A DNA stretch of 64,000 bases from Gemmatimonadota bacterium (GCA_016719105.1 JADKAQ010000046.1:824247-888246), one strand, 5' to 3'; shown: positions 1-9,505, counted from the first letter of the stretch. Program-made: numbers and translations. The notes: generated by a model not told the origin, from the letters alone.

Positions 1-621
1 GGGGAGCAGCACCGTGGCCCCGATATACGTGTCATGTCCCCACCACTTGGTGAGCGACGGCGACTTGATCTTGATGCGCTTGACCCACTTGGTGTCGGGG
101 ATGGGGGCGATGGGTGGGATGACCGCGTTCAGCGTTAGGCGCACGGTCGCCCTTGCCTTGGGGTCCCAGCGGACCTTGATCGGCTCGCTGATCAGGTTCC
201 CCGGCGAACGATTCCACTTCTGCCCTTCCCACTGGTCCCAGTGCACCCAGAGCGTGTGCCCGTCGGCGCGCGTGACCTGCGTGTAGACGTTGAGCACCGC
301 CTGCACGGTGTACTCGCCCGCCGGCAGGTCACGAAGGGAGGCGAACGGATAGCCGAGCGTGTCGGGCGTGATCAGCGCGGCGGCGCCCGGCTTCCAGTCG
401 CTCACGTCGGCGGCGAACATCGGCGCCGTTCCGCCGTAGCTCCCCGCCTGCAGCCGAGGCTCACGGGCGCCATCGCGGGCGAAGACGACGAATACCCGGC
501 CGGTGCGTGGTCCATCGAGCGACGCCGGGTAGCGCACCTCGACACGCTGCGCGGAGAGCGCGTGCATCGCGGCGAGTGAGGAGAAGACGACCGAGAACGC
601 AGCGCGTACGAGGGCGTGCAT
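1..621 (-). CDS. Secreted putative-esterase-like protein, N-terminal part (runs off window)
   Basis: An open frame starts at the ATG at 621 and stays open for 207 codons to the first base of the window, so the C-terminus lies outside. The N-terminus is a hydrophobic signal-like stretch ending around ALSAQ. The visible part is a beta-rich N-terminal domain with the line YTVQAVLNVYTQVTRADGHT, ending in YIGATVLLP. In large secreted esterase-like proteins (enterochelin-esterase/putative esterase superfamily, PF00756) a segment like this comes just before the alpha/beta-hydrolase domain. The catalytic Ser/His are not in view, so enzyme activity is inferred. The start is supported by the signal peptide; no strong ribosome binding site is visible. 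It could also be a non-enzymatic secreted beta-sandwich protein. Confidence 0.6.
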   Translation of the reverse strand, partial: MHALVRAAFSVVFSSLAAMHALSAQRVEVRYPASLDGPRTGRVFVVFARDGAREPRLQAGSYGGTAPMFAADVSDWKPGAAALITPDTLGYPFASLRDLPAGEYTVQAVLNVYTQVTRADGHTLWVHWDQWEGQKWNRSPGNLISEPIKVRWDPKARATVRLTLNAVIPPIAPIPDTKWVKRIKIKSPSLTKWWGHDTYIGATVLLP

Positions 622-825
622 GGTGAGATCCGGTTGGTGGAGTACGGGGAATCTGCAGCGTGCGAGGGTGCCGCCGGAATAGGGGAGTTGCGCATTCGAT
701 GATTAGCCACAGCCCATGGCCATCGGTCATCGCGCGCGCGTCGCGAAGATCAGCAATTCCCCGACACATCTTTCAGACCGATCGTGCCGATACGCGCTCA
801 TACACGAATTCACAGGAGGTGAAAG

Positions 826-1233
826 GTGATCGCTGCCATCGGCGCCCTGTCCGGGGGTCCGGCCGTGGGAAGCGAGACTGTCGACTATGTCGCACGGATT
901 GCCGAGCTGCGTCGCCAACTGGCGGCCATCCAGCGCAAGCTGGCCGAGGCCGCGAAAGGAGGCGCGAGCGAGCTGAACACGATCACGCAGCAGTCGCTCG
1001 CTCAGCAGGTTGTCGCACTCCAGGCACATATCGCGGTGCTGCAGCTGCCGCACGTGTCCGTGCCGGCGCTCCCCGCGCTCTTGCCGGCCAGCCCACCGTC
1101 CTCCTCGCAAGGTGCCGCACATAGCACCGCACGCGGCCCGTCGCCCGGCGCCGCGGCAGGCGCGGTGCACCGTGACGCGCCCCAACCTCCAAGCGACCCG
1201 CTCGTCTGGGGGCACGTCGACCGCGAGGCCTGA
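826..1233 (+). CDS. FlxA-like small coiled-coil protein
   Basis: A 135-residue protein starting at GTG, preceded by a near-perfect Shine-Dalgarno sequence AGGAGGT at 814-820, which decides the start. Residues about 16-70 form a heptad-like amphipathic helix pair (RIAELRRQLAAIQRKLAEA, then ITQQSLAQQVVALQAHIAVL), the pattern of FlxA-like proteins. The C-terminal half is low-complexity and rich in Pro, Ala, Ser and Gly. No signal peptide or membrane segment is seen. FlxA-like proteins are poorly characterised, although E. coli flxA is flagellar-regulated; no flagellar gene is in this window. It stands alone and divergent from the upstream esterase-like gene. Confidence 0.6.
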   Translation: MIAAIGALSGGPAVGSETVDYVARIAELRRQLAAIQRKLAEAAKGGASELNTITQQSLAQQVVALQAHIAVLQLPHVSVPALPALLPASPPSSSQGAAHSTARGPSPGAAAGAVHRDAPQPPSDPLVWGHVDREA

Positions 1234-1365
1234 CGCCACGAACGGCACCGGCCATATAGACGACGGCGACGCCGCGCTTTCGCGCGACGCCGCCGGTTGT
1301 CACATCCGCTCGCGCGGATCTCACTCCGATGCCGTCACCCGGTGCGGCCCGTTCCGGCCAGTCGC

Positions 1366-3633
1366 TCAGGGAATCGGCTTCCCCGAATCCTCCAGCAGCT
1401 TGGCCGCCTTGGCAATCAGCTCCCCCTCGCGGGCGAGCGCTGCCGCCAGCTTGGTGACCTGCTCCTGGGCCAGCGCCCACTCCTTCTGCTCGATCGCCTC
1501 GCGCACGCCGGGCATCGTCTTCACGCCGTAGCCAGTGTAGTAGCCCGGGGCATACAGCGCGTGCTGGTACCACGGGCGCTTGGGGAGCCCGTCGGGAATC
1601 AGCATCACCTGGTCCGACTGGCGCAGCAGCGCGTTCACCCTGCCTAACGCCGCGGCGGTCGCCGCCCCGCTCACCACGTTCCCGTACGCCTTCTCGTACC
1701 GCTCGGCCGACCGCTGGAGCGAATCGACGGCGTTCTGGATGGGGGCGAAGTTGAGGTGCGGCGCCGGCGCCTGCGCGGTCGGTGCCTTACGCGGGTCTCG
1801 CGGGTCGTTCACCGCGGCAAAGGTCCCCTCGGCGATCTTCCGGTTGAGTTCCTCGATGTCCTTGGCCGTCTTCTCGCGCAGCGACGTCACCTCGCCCAGG
1901 TAGCGCGACGCCGTGGCCGACAGCCCGCCAAACTCGGCCGGGAGCACGTCGGCGTTGGCCACGCGCATCACCATCATTCCCGCCACCTGCGCCAGCGCCT
2001 TGCCGTAGACGAACGACGTATCGCTGTACTTGGTGTACCAGGTGAAGGTGTCGTAGATCGAGTGGTAGATCCCGCCGCCATCCTCGCCGCCGAAGCCGAT
2101 GTTGAGCGTAGGGACGCCGGCGTGCTGCAGGAACGGGGTGAAGTCGGAGCCGGAGCCTAACGCCTCGAGGCGCATATCCTTGCGATTGCGCGCCTCCACG
2201 TCGCCCGAGACGATGGCCGCGGCGCGGGCACGCTGCAGCACCGAGACGTTGGTCTCGGGGTCGGTCACCTCACCGGCCACCTCGGTGACGAAGCGCTCGA
2301 AGGCGTGCGAGCCGGCCGCCCCCAGGAAGCCGCGCCCGTTGCCGTCGGTGTTGAGGTAGAACACCCCCTTGCCGCGCATGTCGGCCATGTGCTCTTCCAC
2401 CCACTCGGTGGAGCCGAGCAGGGAGGGTTCCTCGCCGTCCCAGGCGGCGTAGATGATCGTGCGCTTGGGGCGCCATCCCTGCTTGACCAGCTCGCCTAAC
2501 GCGCGGGCCTCCTCCAGCTCCGCCACCATCCCCGAGATGGGATCCTCGGCGCCGTTCACCCACCCGTCGTGGTGGTTGCCGCGCATCACCCACTCGTCAG
2601 GCAGGGTGGATCCCTTGAGCGTGGCGATCACGTTGTAGAGCGGCGCCTGCGTCCAGTTGAATTCGAGCTTGAGATGGACCTTGGCGGCGCCAGGCCCCAT
2701 GCGGTAGGTGATCGGGAGGCCGCCGCGCCACGCCGCCGGGGCCACCGGGCCGCTGAGCGCGGCCAGCAGCGGCTGCGCGTCGGCGTACGAAATCGGCAGG
2801 ACGGGGATCTTCATGATCGTGATCGCGTCCTTCTGGTCGAGCCGCTTTGCCCCTGGCGATGATCCCACGCCGGGGGTCAGCGGGTCGCCGGGATAGGTCG
2901 GCATGTCGAGCACGCTGCCGCGCTGCACGCCGTCCTTGGGGCGGTACGGGCCGTTCGGATACGTCTCCCCTTCGGCGTAGCCGTCGTCCTTGGGGTCGGA
3001 GTAGATCAGCGCACCGACGGCACCGTGCTCGTACGCGACCTTGGGCTTGATCCCACGCCACGACCCGCCATAGCGGGCAATGACGATCGCCCCCTTCACC
3101 GAGATCCCGCGCTTCTCCAGCTCCTCGTAGTCGGCCGGGACGCCGTAGTTCACGTAGACCAGCGGCGCCGTGACGTCACCTTCGCCCGAGTAGGCGTTGT
3201 ACGTGGGCAACTGCTCGGCGCGCTGGCTGGTACTCGGGTCTTCCTTGAGGATGGGCTCCTCGAGCTTCGCCTTGAACGTGGTGGGAGCCACCAGTTCGAG
3301 CACGCGAACCTTCGGCGTGGGAAAGAGGACGTCGAAGCGCTCCAGCTTCGCCTCCCATCCATACGACTCGAACTGCGCCTTGAGCCACTCGGCGTTGTCC
3401 TTGCCGTAGGGCGACCCCAGGTGGTGTGGGCGCGCGGCCAGTCGGCGCATCGCCTCGCGCATGCGCGCCGGCTCCGGGATGGTCTTGTACTTCGCCTCCC
3501 ACTCGCGCTGCACCTTGGACGAGGCAGCCGAGTAGCCGCGAATGGGGGGCGGATCGTCGGCGCGCGGCGTCGCGGCCAGCAGGAGCGGGACCAGGAGCGC
3601 GGGGTAGGCGATCGATGGGGCGATGCGTGACAT
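1366..3633 (-). CDS. Secreted M28B-family metallopeptidase (PSMA/glutamate carboxypeptidase II-like)
   Basis: 755 residues from the ATG at 3633, with a Sec signal peptide (PALLVPLLLAATPRA). The layout matches the M28B family: N-terminal segment, a protease-associated (PA) domain inserted at about 130-310, the di-zinc peptidase core, and a C-terminal helical transferrin-receptor-like dimerisation domain. Visible metal/catalytic residues are GNHHDGW (H354), D364 in GAEDPISG, E401/E402 in WDGEEPSLLG, D430 in YLNTDGNGRG, and the late His in GGIYHSIYDTF. All expected ligands look present, so it should be an active exported carboxypeptidase removing terminal residues from peptides. The frame continues open upstream of 3633, but the signal peptide fixes the start. 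A second peptidase operon (M1) lies just upstream on the same strand. Confidence 0.9.
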   Translation of the reverse strand: MSRIAPSIAYPALLVPLLLAATPRADDPPPIRGYSAASSKVQREWEAKYKTIPEPARMREAMRRLAARPHHLGSPYGKDNAEWLKAQFESYGWEAKLERFDVLFPTPKVRVLELVAPTTFKAKLEEPILKEDPSTSQRAEQLPTYNAYSGEGDVTAPLVYVNYGVPADYEELEKRGISVKGAIVIARYGGSWRGIKPKVAYEHGAVGALIYSDPKDDGYAEGETYPNGPYRPKDGVQRGSVLDMPTYPGDPLTPGVGSSPGAKRLDQKDAITIMKIPVLPISYADAQPLLAALSGPVAPAAWRGGLPITYRMGPGAAKVHLKLEFNWTQAPLYNVIATLKGSTLPDEWVMRGNHHDGWVNGAEDPISGMVAELEEARALGELVKQGWRPKRTIIYAAWDGEEPSLLGSTEWVEEHMADMRGKGVFYLNTDGNGRGFLGAAGSHAFERFVTEVAGEVTDPETNVSVLQRARAAAIVSGDVEARNRKDMRLEALGSGSDFTPFLQHAGVPTLNIGFGGEDGGGIYHSIYDTFTWYTKYSDTSFVYGKALAQVAGMMVMRVANADVLPAEFGGLSATASRYLGEVTSLREKTAKDIEELNRKIAEGTFAAVNDPRDPRKAPTAQAPAPHLNFAPIQNAVDSLQRSAERYEKAYGNVVSGAATAAALGRVNALLRQSDQVMLIPDGLPKRPWYQHALYAPGYYTGYGVKTMPGVREAIEQKEWALAQEQVTKLAAALAREGELIAKAAKLLEDSGKPIP

Positions 3634-3713
3634 GTGCGGTCGGGTGTTCGGGAGGGACGGCTTTTGTACGAACGAAACGTCGGCCAGGGGACCGACGCGC
3701 CGAAAGATGGCGC

Positions 3714-4235
3714 CTAGAACGTCACAACTTGTTCGCTGCGGTCGCCCGCATGGAAGTAGAGCGTCTGCCGTCGGTCGCTTGGCTGAGCAATGACCACGGC
3801 GACGTTCTGCTGGTCGCTGAAGGTCTCGAAGAGGAGTTGGTCGCGCAGCGCGAGGCGAGTGACCGGGCGTGCCGCCTTCCATTGGACCAGCACCTGCCAC
3901 ACCGGCTGGTCGCCCTCGAGGTCGGCTGCACCATCCAGCAGCTCGGCGGTGAGCGCCACGTTGTCGGCGCGCACGCCAAACGTGCGGTTGAGATACGCCG
4001 AGAGCAGCCGCTTGGAGGTGGAGTCGTCGCCCACGGGGTGCTTGAGCGCCCGGGTCACGTCGTCGCGGAAGAGCCGGATGCGCGCGACCACGACGCTCCC
4101 TTCCACCACCACGCGCGCGTGCGAGAGGTGCGTGTCGTGCACCACCGACGCGTCGGCCGCGCCCACAGTCGTGAGCGCGGCCATTGTCAGCTGCAACAGC
4201 TTTGCCTTCACCAGCAAAAGCGACGGCACCGTCAC
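3714..4235 (-). CDS. DUF6702-like protein, partner of the M1 peptidase
   Basis: 173 residues from a GTG at 4235 that overlaps the stop of the M1 peptidase gene by GTGA, so the two are translationally coupled. The N-terminus is hydrophobic (LLLVKAKLLQLTMAALTT) and signal-like. The body (residues about 30-173) is a compact mixed alpha/beta domain with LSHARVVVEGSVVVARIRLF and repeated short strands, resembling DUF6702. In other phyla this domain is often encoded next to M1 metallopeptidases. Function is unknown. The tight coupling suggests a periplasmic accessory or chaperone role for the peptidase, which is inference. Confidence 0.65.
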   Translation of the reverse strand: MTVPSLLLVKAKLLQLTMAALTTVGAADASVVHDTHLSHARVVVEGSVVVARIRLFRDDVTRALKHPVGDDSTSKRLLSAYLNRTFGVRADNVALTAELLDGAADLEGDQPVWQVLVQWKAARPVTRLALRDQLLFETFSDQQNVAVVIAQPSDRRQTLYFHAGDRSEQVVTF

Positions 4236-6376
4236 GGAATGACGCGCGGCGGCGCCTTCCAGGTGTTGTTGTCGCGGTTGATGTCGGCGAAGACTTCGTT
4301 CGGATCGACCACCACCTGTGCGATCCCCTTCTTCCCGAAGAAGCCCCAGGTGAATTCCTTCTCGTTGTTGCGCCAGACGTCGGCGGGAAGCTTCACCACC
4401 TGCTTGGTACCATCCTCGTAGGTGATCTCGAGGTGGATGGGCATGATGAGGCCAGCGCGCTGCTGCACCGTGACGCGGTGGTACTCCTCCCCCTTCCGCT
4501 TGTCGCCGCCGAGTTCCTCGCCCTTCTGCGACTCGACGTTGGCCACCGCCTGGTCGTTGGCGTAGGTGGTGTAGAACATCCCGCGCCAGAACCAGTTGAC
4601 GTGCTCACCGGCGCCGTTGACCACCGTGCGGAAGAAGTCGGCCGGCTGTGGCTTCTTGAACGCCCACTTGCGCCCGTACTCCAGGAAAGCGCGGTCGAAC
4701 GACTCCGGCCCCAGCACCTGCTCGCGCAGCATCACCAACGTCGCCGCCGGCTTGCTGTACGCCTGGTTGCCGTAGTTGGCAAAGACCACGTCCGACTCAG
4801 TCATCATCGGCGCCTGGTTGGGATCGCGGAAGTAGTCGACGATGTTCTTGGCGGGACCGCGGCGCGACGGATAGTTGGGGTCCCACTCCTTTTCCGCGTA
4901 GTACTGCACGAACGAGTTCATCCCTTCGTCCATCCACCCCCAGCGACGCTCGTCGCTGGCGAGGATCATGGGGAACCAGTTGTGGCCCACCTCGTGGATG
5001 GTGACCGAGATGAGACGATAGGGGAGCGACTCATCGTACGTGCCATCGGGGCGCGGACGCGCGCCGCAGAAGGCAATCATGGGATACTCCATCCCACCCA
5101 CCGAGCCGTGCACGTTGCTGGCGACGGGATACGGATACTCGAGCACCATGCGCCCGTACGTCACCATCGTCTGCTTGATCGCCTTGGTGCTGTACTTGTC
5201 CCACAGCGGCATGGCGTCGCGCGGGTAGACCGAGTGCAGCTCGATCGTCTTGCTGTCGGGGCGGTACTTGAACCCCATCGCGTCCCACACGAAGGTGTGC
5301 GATGAGGCCCACGCAAAGTCGCGCACGTTCTCGGCGGTGAAGCGCCAGGTGATGGGCGCCGTCCCCGCGGGGCGCGTGGCGGGTGACCCGATTTCGCCCG
5401 GCTGGACGATGAAGACGGGGGCGTCGCTCTTCATGGCCTGCGCCAGACGCGCGCGCTGCGTGGTGGTGAGCGCCTGCGCGGGGTTCTGCAGCACCCCCGT
5501 GGCGCGCACGATGTGATCGTGCGGCACCGTGAGGCTCACGTCGAAGTTGCCGAACTCCTGGTAGAACTCGCCCTGCGAGTAGAACTGGTCGTTGGTCCAT
5601 CCGCCCACATCGTCGTACACGGCGGCGCGCGGGTACCACTGGGCAATCTCGTACAGCCATCCGTCCTTCACCTTGTCGCGCGCGTTGCGCTGCGTGTTGC
5701 GCCCGATCTCGGGGACCTTGTAGCGCCAGTCGATCGTCAGGCGCACCACGCCGCCGGTCGCCAGCGGAGCGGGGAGCTCGATGCGCATCGACGTCCCGTT
5801 CACGAAGAACGGCGCATCCTGGGCCCCCTTGCCGCTCAGCACCTGCACCTTGCCGATGTTCATCCCGAGGTCGTTGTCCTGGCCGGCCATCCCCAGGGCG
5901 CGCAGCGCCTGCGGCGACAGGTTGGCCATCGACTTGGGGAGCGGACGCGAGGAGAGCGAGGCGCGCGAGTCGGTGCGCTCCACGTTCTGGTCGAGCTGGA
6001 ACCAGAGGTAGGTGAGCGCGTCGGGCGAGTTGTTGTGGTAGGTCACCGTCTCGCTCCCCGTCACCTGGTGTTCCAGCGTGTCGAGCGAGGCCTTGATGAC
6101 GTAGTCCACCTGCTGCTGCCAGTACTTCGGCCCGGGACTCCCCGACGCCGTGCGGTATTCGTTGGGGGCCAGCCACTCCTCGATCCCGCGGAAGTTCGAC
6201 TGGTTGGTCTTCTTGTTGGGATCGGCGTTGAGCCACTGCGGCCCGCTGGGGGGCGTTTGCTGCTGGGCGGCGGCGGGAGCGGTCGCCAGCGACGCCACGA
6301 GTGTCGTGAGGACGAGGCGGCCGAGTGCGGTGCGGGTCGTGCTGCGGGTCGTGCTGCGGGTCGTGGTGCGAGTCAT
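4232..6376 (-). CDS. Secreted M1-family zinc metallopeptidase
   Basis: 714 residues from the ATG at 6376. A Thr/Arg-repeat N-region (TTRS units, encoded by a 12-bp tandem repeat) is followed by a signal peptide core (LVLTTLVASLATAPAAA). The M1 hallmarks are present: GGMEYP at 427-432 in place of the GAMEN exopeptidase motif, HEVGH at 461-465, and the third zinc ligand E484 in WMDEGMN. The enzyme should cleave N-terminal residues from peptides outside the cytoplasm. The frame remains open for another 139 codons upstream, but that part is low-complexity and would bury the signal peptide, so the ATG at 6376 is preferred. The gene ends with a GTGA overlap into the DUF6702-like gene. Confidence 0.9.
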   Translation of the reverse strand: MTRTTTRSTTRSTTRTALGRLVLTTLVASLATAPAAAQQQTPPSGPQWLNADPNKKTNQSNFRGIEEWLAPNEYRTASGSPGPKYWQQQVDYVIKASLDTLEHQVTGSETVTYHNNSPDALTYLWFQLDQNVERTDSRASLSSRPLPKSMANLSPQALRALGMAGQDNDLGMNIGKVQVLSGKGAQDAPFFVNGTSMRIELPAPLATGGVVRLTIDWRYKVPEIGRNTQRNARDKVKDGWLYEIAQWYPRAAVYDDVGGWTNDQFYSQGEFYQEFGNFDVSLTVPHDHIVRATGVLQNPAQALTTTQRARLAQAMKSDAPVFIVQPGEIGSPATRPAGTAPITWRFTAENVRDFAWASSHTFVWDAMGFKYRPDSKTIELHSVYPRDAMPLWDKYSTKAIKQTMVTYGRMVLEYPYPVASNVHGSVGGMEYPMIAFCGARPRPDGTYDESLPYRLISVTIHEVGHNWFPMILASDERRWGWMDEGMNSFVQYYAEKEWDPNYPSRRGPAKNIVDYFRDPNQAPMMTESDVVFANYGNQAYSKPAATLVMLREQVLGPESFDRAFLEYGRKWAFKKPQPADFFRTVVNGAGEHVNWFWRGMFYTTYANDQAVANVESQKGEELGGDKRKGEEYHRVTVQQRAGLIMPIHLEITYEDGTKQVVKLPADVWRNNEKEFTWGFFGKKGIAQVVVDPNEVFADINRDNNTWKAPPRVIP
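6333..6376. repeat. 12-bp tandem repeat at the 5' end of the M1 gene
   Basis: Units CGGGTCGTGCTG at 6333-6344 and 6345-6356, then CGGGTCGTGGTG at 6357-6368 and a decayed fourth unit reaching the start codon. Translated on the minus strand it gives repeated TTRS. The length is a multiple of three, so gain or loss of units would keep the frame. Confidence 0.85.
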
Positions 6377-6942
6377 GGACGGGCGACGATGGGGAGTTCG
6401 ACGGGGCGCGGCCGGTCGCGGACGTCCAGCGGCGGCCTGGGATGGTGTCCGCGACCTTCTCGTCCTGATACGCACGGGCGAGCGACGCCGTTCGCGGGGA
6501 GCGCGCGAGGACTCGTGGATCGCCCCCCGCCCGGGCGCGGAGCCCCAGTCTCGATCGCCCCGCCCCTGGCGCGCGTGTCGTCCGGGCTCGTCGGGAGTTC
6601 GTCGGCCGGCGACCGTCCGGTGACGCGCGCCCGCACCCACGCGATCGCACCCACGCGATCGCACCCACACGATGGCCTGCGACCGGCCGGGACTGCTTCG
6701 ACGTCCCGGGCTGGCTCGGACGGAGTGGCGCGTCGCCAGCGTCGCGTGCCCGCGGCCGCCGCGTTCGCACGCGCCGCCTGTGATCCACGACACATCGGAC
6801 AGGCGTTAGGCAGGCCCGGCCGTGGTTAGGCAATGGCTGAGGATGGCACGGACTCGTAGTTCCCCGGGTGTACTAACGATCCGAACCGGGGATAGCCTGT
6901 GCGTCCCGGTGGTACGATTCACGGCACGCGCATGGAGGAACC
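6377..6942. other. Intergenic region, 566 bp, no supported gene
   Basis: This lies between the divergent M1 gene and the Trp-rich protein gene. Open frames on both strands are low-complexity Arg/Ala/Pro shadows. It holds a 14-bp tandem repeat (6632-6673), two GTTAGGC heptamers only 20 bp apart (6805 and 6825), and a clear ribosome binding site GGAGG at 6934-6938 for the next gene. Promoters for both genes must lie here, but I could not assign boxes with confidence. Confidence 0.6.
6632..6673. repeat. 14-bp tandem repeat, three units
   Basis: CGCACCCACGCGAT at 6632-6645 and 6646-6659, then CGCACCCACACGAT at 6660-6673 with one change. The unit junction creates the palindrome GCGATCGC. It is non-coding, in the region upstream of the M1 gene. 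Confidence 0.85.
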
Positions 6943-9183
6943 ATGGCTCGACTCACCATTCCGCTCGACGCCTCGGGCATCGAAGGCTTCGACCCCAAAC
7001 AGCAAGTGAAGGTGCTCCTGACGTCCGGCGGTAAACCGGTCGCATCACAAGCGGTGGCGTTCGACCGGAAGGGGCAGGCGCAGGTCGGGTTCGACATCGA
7101 CACGAAGCAGTCGGGGCTGCGGGTCATCGTCGGCCCGCCAGATGCAACCGACGAGGAACTCACGGGGCTCCAGACCATCGGGCTCGACATCCCGCGCCGA
7201 CGCTTCTTCGGCAAGGACGACCTGGCGATCCCCGCCATTCGCATCACCCCCTACTACTGGTTCTGGTGGCTGCGGTGGTGTCGCACCTTCACCATCCATG
7301 GGCGCGTGGTCTGCCCCGATGGCTCCCCCGTCCCCGGCGCCGTCGTCTGCGCCTACGACGTCGATGCCTGGTGGTGGTGGTGGAGCAAGCAGCAGGTGGG
7401 GTGCGCCACGACCGACGCCAGCGGCTCGTTCACCCTCACCTTCAAGTGGTGTTGCGGGTGGTGGCCGTGGTGGTGGTGGAGGCTCCGCCGCTGGTACGTG
7501 GAGCCCAAGCTCGCCGAGGTGATCTACGGCGCGCTGCAGCGCGATCCGCGCGTGCCGCGCCCGCCGCTCCCCGATCCGGCCCCCGACCTGTCGCTCTTCG
7601 ATCGATTCCTGGGCGAGCCGTCGCTGCCGCGCTCGGTGGGGCGCGCAGCACTCGCCGCACCCGCGCGCGTGCTGACCACGGCAGCAGCGGGGGCAACGCC
7701 CACGCGGAATCGCGCCGCGGCAGGCGCGCTCGTTCGTGGTCGCGCCGCCGTCGCCCCGGTCGAACCGTCGCTCCTGGATGGACTGCGCGAGCGACTGGTG
7801 TCCAGGCTTCCGAACATCCCCGCGCTCGATGCCGTGCGCCTCTGGCCGTGGCATCCCTGGCAGCCGTGGTGGGACTGCACCCCCGACATCGTCTTCCGCG
7901 CCACGCAAACGTGCGGCGGCACCGAGCACGTGATCGTCAACGAGGGGTGGTTCTCGGCGCGCTGGAACATCGCGCAGGTGAGCAACGTGACGCTCACGGC
8001 GACCGATGATGCCTGCTGCGTCCCCATCAACGACTGCATCGAGGGCGAGTGCCTGGCGCTGGCCAAGGTGTGCAGCGTCGACGCCGACCAGGTGGGCGGC
8101 AATCCCGGCGCCGACCCGACGCCGGTGGGGTACGCCTTCCCCAACGTCATCTCCAACGGTGGCGACGCCCCGTTCGCGGAACAGGTGAACATCCGCGGCA
8201 CGGCGCAGTGCATGAGCGACATCGACTACTACGAGATCGAGTTCTCCGACGACGATGGGGCAACGTGGCAGCTGATGCCGTCGCAGGCGTTAGGCACCTT
8301 CGCGCGCGAGTACTGGGACTTCGCGCTCGGCACCGACGTCGATGTCCCGTTCAGCGCGCAGGTCCCCATCGACGGCCGGCACGTGTACGAGACGGTCGAG
8401 CACTACGAGGCCACGCACACCCCGGCCGACTGGGGCGCGACCAAGGTCTGGCTCGGGACCAACATCGACATGGTCGTCCCCTGGCTCACGGCGCCGACCT
8501 TCGCCGACGGGACGTACACGCTCCGGGTGGTGGGCTACGACGAGGCCGGCGGCGTCCTCTCCAACCCGCGCGTCCTCAAGGTCTGCGACTCCCAGGCCGA
8601 CGCCGAGATCATCGTCACGACCGACAACCAATCGACCTTCCCCGCTCCGGGGCCGCTCAACAACCCGTGTGGCGGCGGGACGACGCACGGCTGCACCAAC
8701 GAGCCCGAGACCGACATCCTCGACGCGCGCATCGTGCACGCGGGCGGTGGCCAGACGACCATCGGTCCGTGCGGCGAGGTGCGCATCGCAACGGGGGACA
8801 TGCTGGAGGTGGACTTCGTCGCCCATGACGCGCAGGGGCACCTGGCCTGGTACTCGCTCATCGCCACGTACGGCGAGAACCTGGCACGCGACCTCGTTGC
8901 GTTAGGCGGGACGCTCACGCCGCTCCCCGGTGGGGCACCGCCGGTGCCGGCGGCCGCGCAGGTGGGCCCCGACTACGCCACCGCACGCTCGGCGCCGCAG
9001 AACGCGGCGGCCCCCACGTGGACCGGCGGGGCGATTCGCCTCACGATCAGTGCGGCCATCGCCTTCCCCGAGAGCTGCTGCTACCAGCTCGAGCTCCGGG
9101 CCTACAAGCGCACCATCGTGAACTGCCAGGCCAACAACACGCATCGCAACCTGAGCGAACGCTCGTTCCAGGTGTCGGTGTGA
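6943..9183 (+). CDS. Large Trp-cluster, Cys-rich protein with carboxypeptidase-regulatory-like domain; function unknown
   Basis: 746 residues. The start is fixed by GGAGG four bases upstream of the ATG. There is no signal peptide. Residues 1-100 form a beta-rich domain. Three aromatic clusters follow: YYWFWWLRW at 104-112, five consecutive Trp at 143-147 and WCCGWWPWWWWRLRRW at 169-184, with a fourth, WPWHPWQPWW, at 301-310. Between the first two lies a short carboxypeptidase-regulatory-like strand pattern (FTIHGRVVCPDGSPVPGAVV). The rest is beta-strand rich with many Cys (for example DDACCVPINDCIEGEC and ESCCYQLELRAYKR). The two small genes that follow resemble ones found in phage-like or accessory loci, so a surface, tail-fibre-like or matrix protein is possible. 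I do not recognise a specific family and assign no function. Confidence 0.75.
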   Translation: MARLTIPLDASGIEGFDPKQQVKVLLTSGGKPVASQAVAFDRKGQAQVGFDIDTKQSGLRVIVGPPDATDEELTGLQTIGLDIPRRRFFGKDDLAIPAIRITPYYWFWWLRWCRTFTIHGRVVCPDGSPVPGAVVCAYDVDAWWWWWSKQQVGCATTDASGSFTLTFKWCCGWWPWWWWRLRRWYVEPKLAEVIYGALQRDPRVPRPPLPDPAPDLSLFDRFLGEPSLPRSVGRAALAAPARVLTTAAAGATPTRNRAAAGALVRGRAAVAPVEPSLLDGLRERLVSRLPNIPALDAVRLWPWHPWQPWWDCTPDIVFRATQTCGGTEHVIVNEGWFSARWNIAQVSNVTLTATDDACCVPINDCIEGECLALAKVCSVDADQVGGNPGADPTPVGYAFPNVISNGGDAPFAEQVNIRGTAQCMSDIDYYEIEFSDDDGATWQLMPSQALGTFAREYWDFALGTDVDVPFSAQVPIDGRHVYETVEHYEATHTPADWGATKVWLGTNIDMVVPWLTAPTFADGTYTLRVVGYDEAGGVLSNPRVLKVCDSQADAEIIVTTDNQSTFPAPGPLNNPCGGGTTHGCTNEPETDILDARIVHAGGGQTTIGPCGEVRIATGDMLEVDFVAHDAQGHLAWYSLIATYGENLARDLVALGGTLTPLPGGAPPVPAAAQVGPDYATARSAPQNAAAPTWTGGAIRLTISAAIAFPESCCYQLELRAYKRTIVNCQANNTHRNLSERSFQVSV

Positions 9184-9205
9184 TGCGCGCGACACACGAC
9201 CGCCG

Positions 9206-9505
9206 ATGAGTGCACTCCTCCTCTTCGCCGGGCTGCTGGCGACGTGGCGGGTCACGCACCTCATCACGGCGGAGGACGGACCATGGAACCTCGTGGCCCG
9301 CCTCCGCCAGGCGGCGGGCGCCGGCTTCTTCGGCGACCTGATGGACTGCTTCTACTGCACGAGCATGTGGGTGGCGCTCCCGATGGCGTATTGGGTGGGG
9401 ACGAGCTGGCCGGCGCGCGGCGTCGCCTGGCTCGCCCTGTCGGGGGGCGCGATCCTCATCGAACGACTCATCCCCGATCGCCGCGACCCGGCGAGCGGAC
9501 CCTAA
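9206..9505 (+). CDS. DUF1360 small membrane protein
   Basis: 99 residues with two or three hydrophobic helices (LLLFAGLLATWRVTHLI near the N-terminus and a second near 50-80) and the line GDLMDCFYCTSMWVALPM. The pattern TWRxTHL...E.GP...FFG..MDCFYCTSMW is characteristic of DUF1360. Function is unknown. The gene starts 22 bp after the Trp-rich gene and stops 14 bp before the next, so the three are probably one transcript. DUF1360 proteins occur in phage-like and sporulation contexts, but nothing else here is clearly phage. Confidence 0.8.
   Translation: MSALLLFAGLLATWRVTHLITAEDGPWNLVARLRQAAGAGFFGDLMDCFYCTSMWVALPMAYWVGTSWPARGVAWLALSGGAILIERLIPDRRDPASGP

Noticed and set aside
5031..6833. 600-residue open frame on the minus strand overlapping the M1 gene.
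   Set aside because: It is the shifted-frame shadow of the M1 gene: Arg/Ala/Pro-rich, no domains, while the M1 frame carries all catalytic motifs.
6822..7034. Short frame starting before the Trp-rich gene.
   Set aside because: It overlaps the real gene in another frame, has no ribosome binding site, and reads as random Arg/Ser/Thr.
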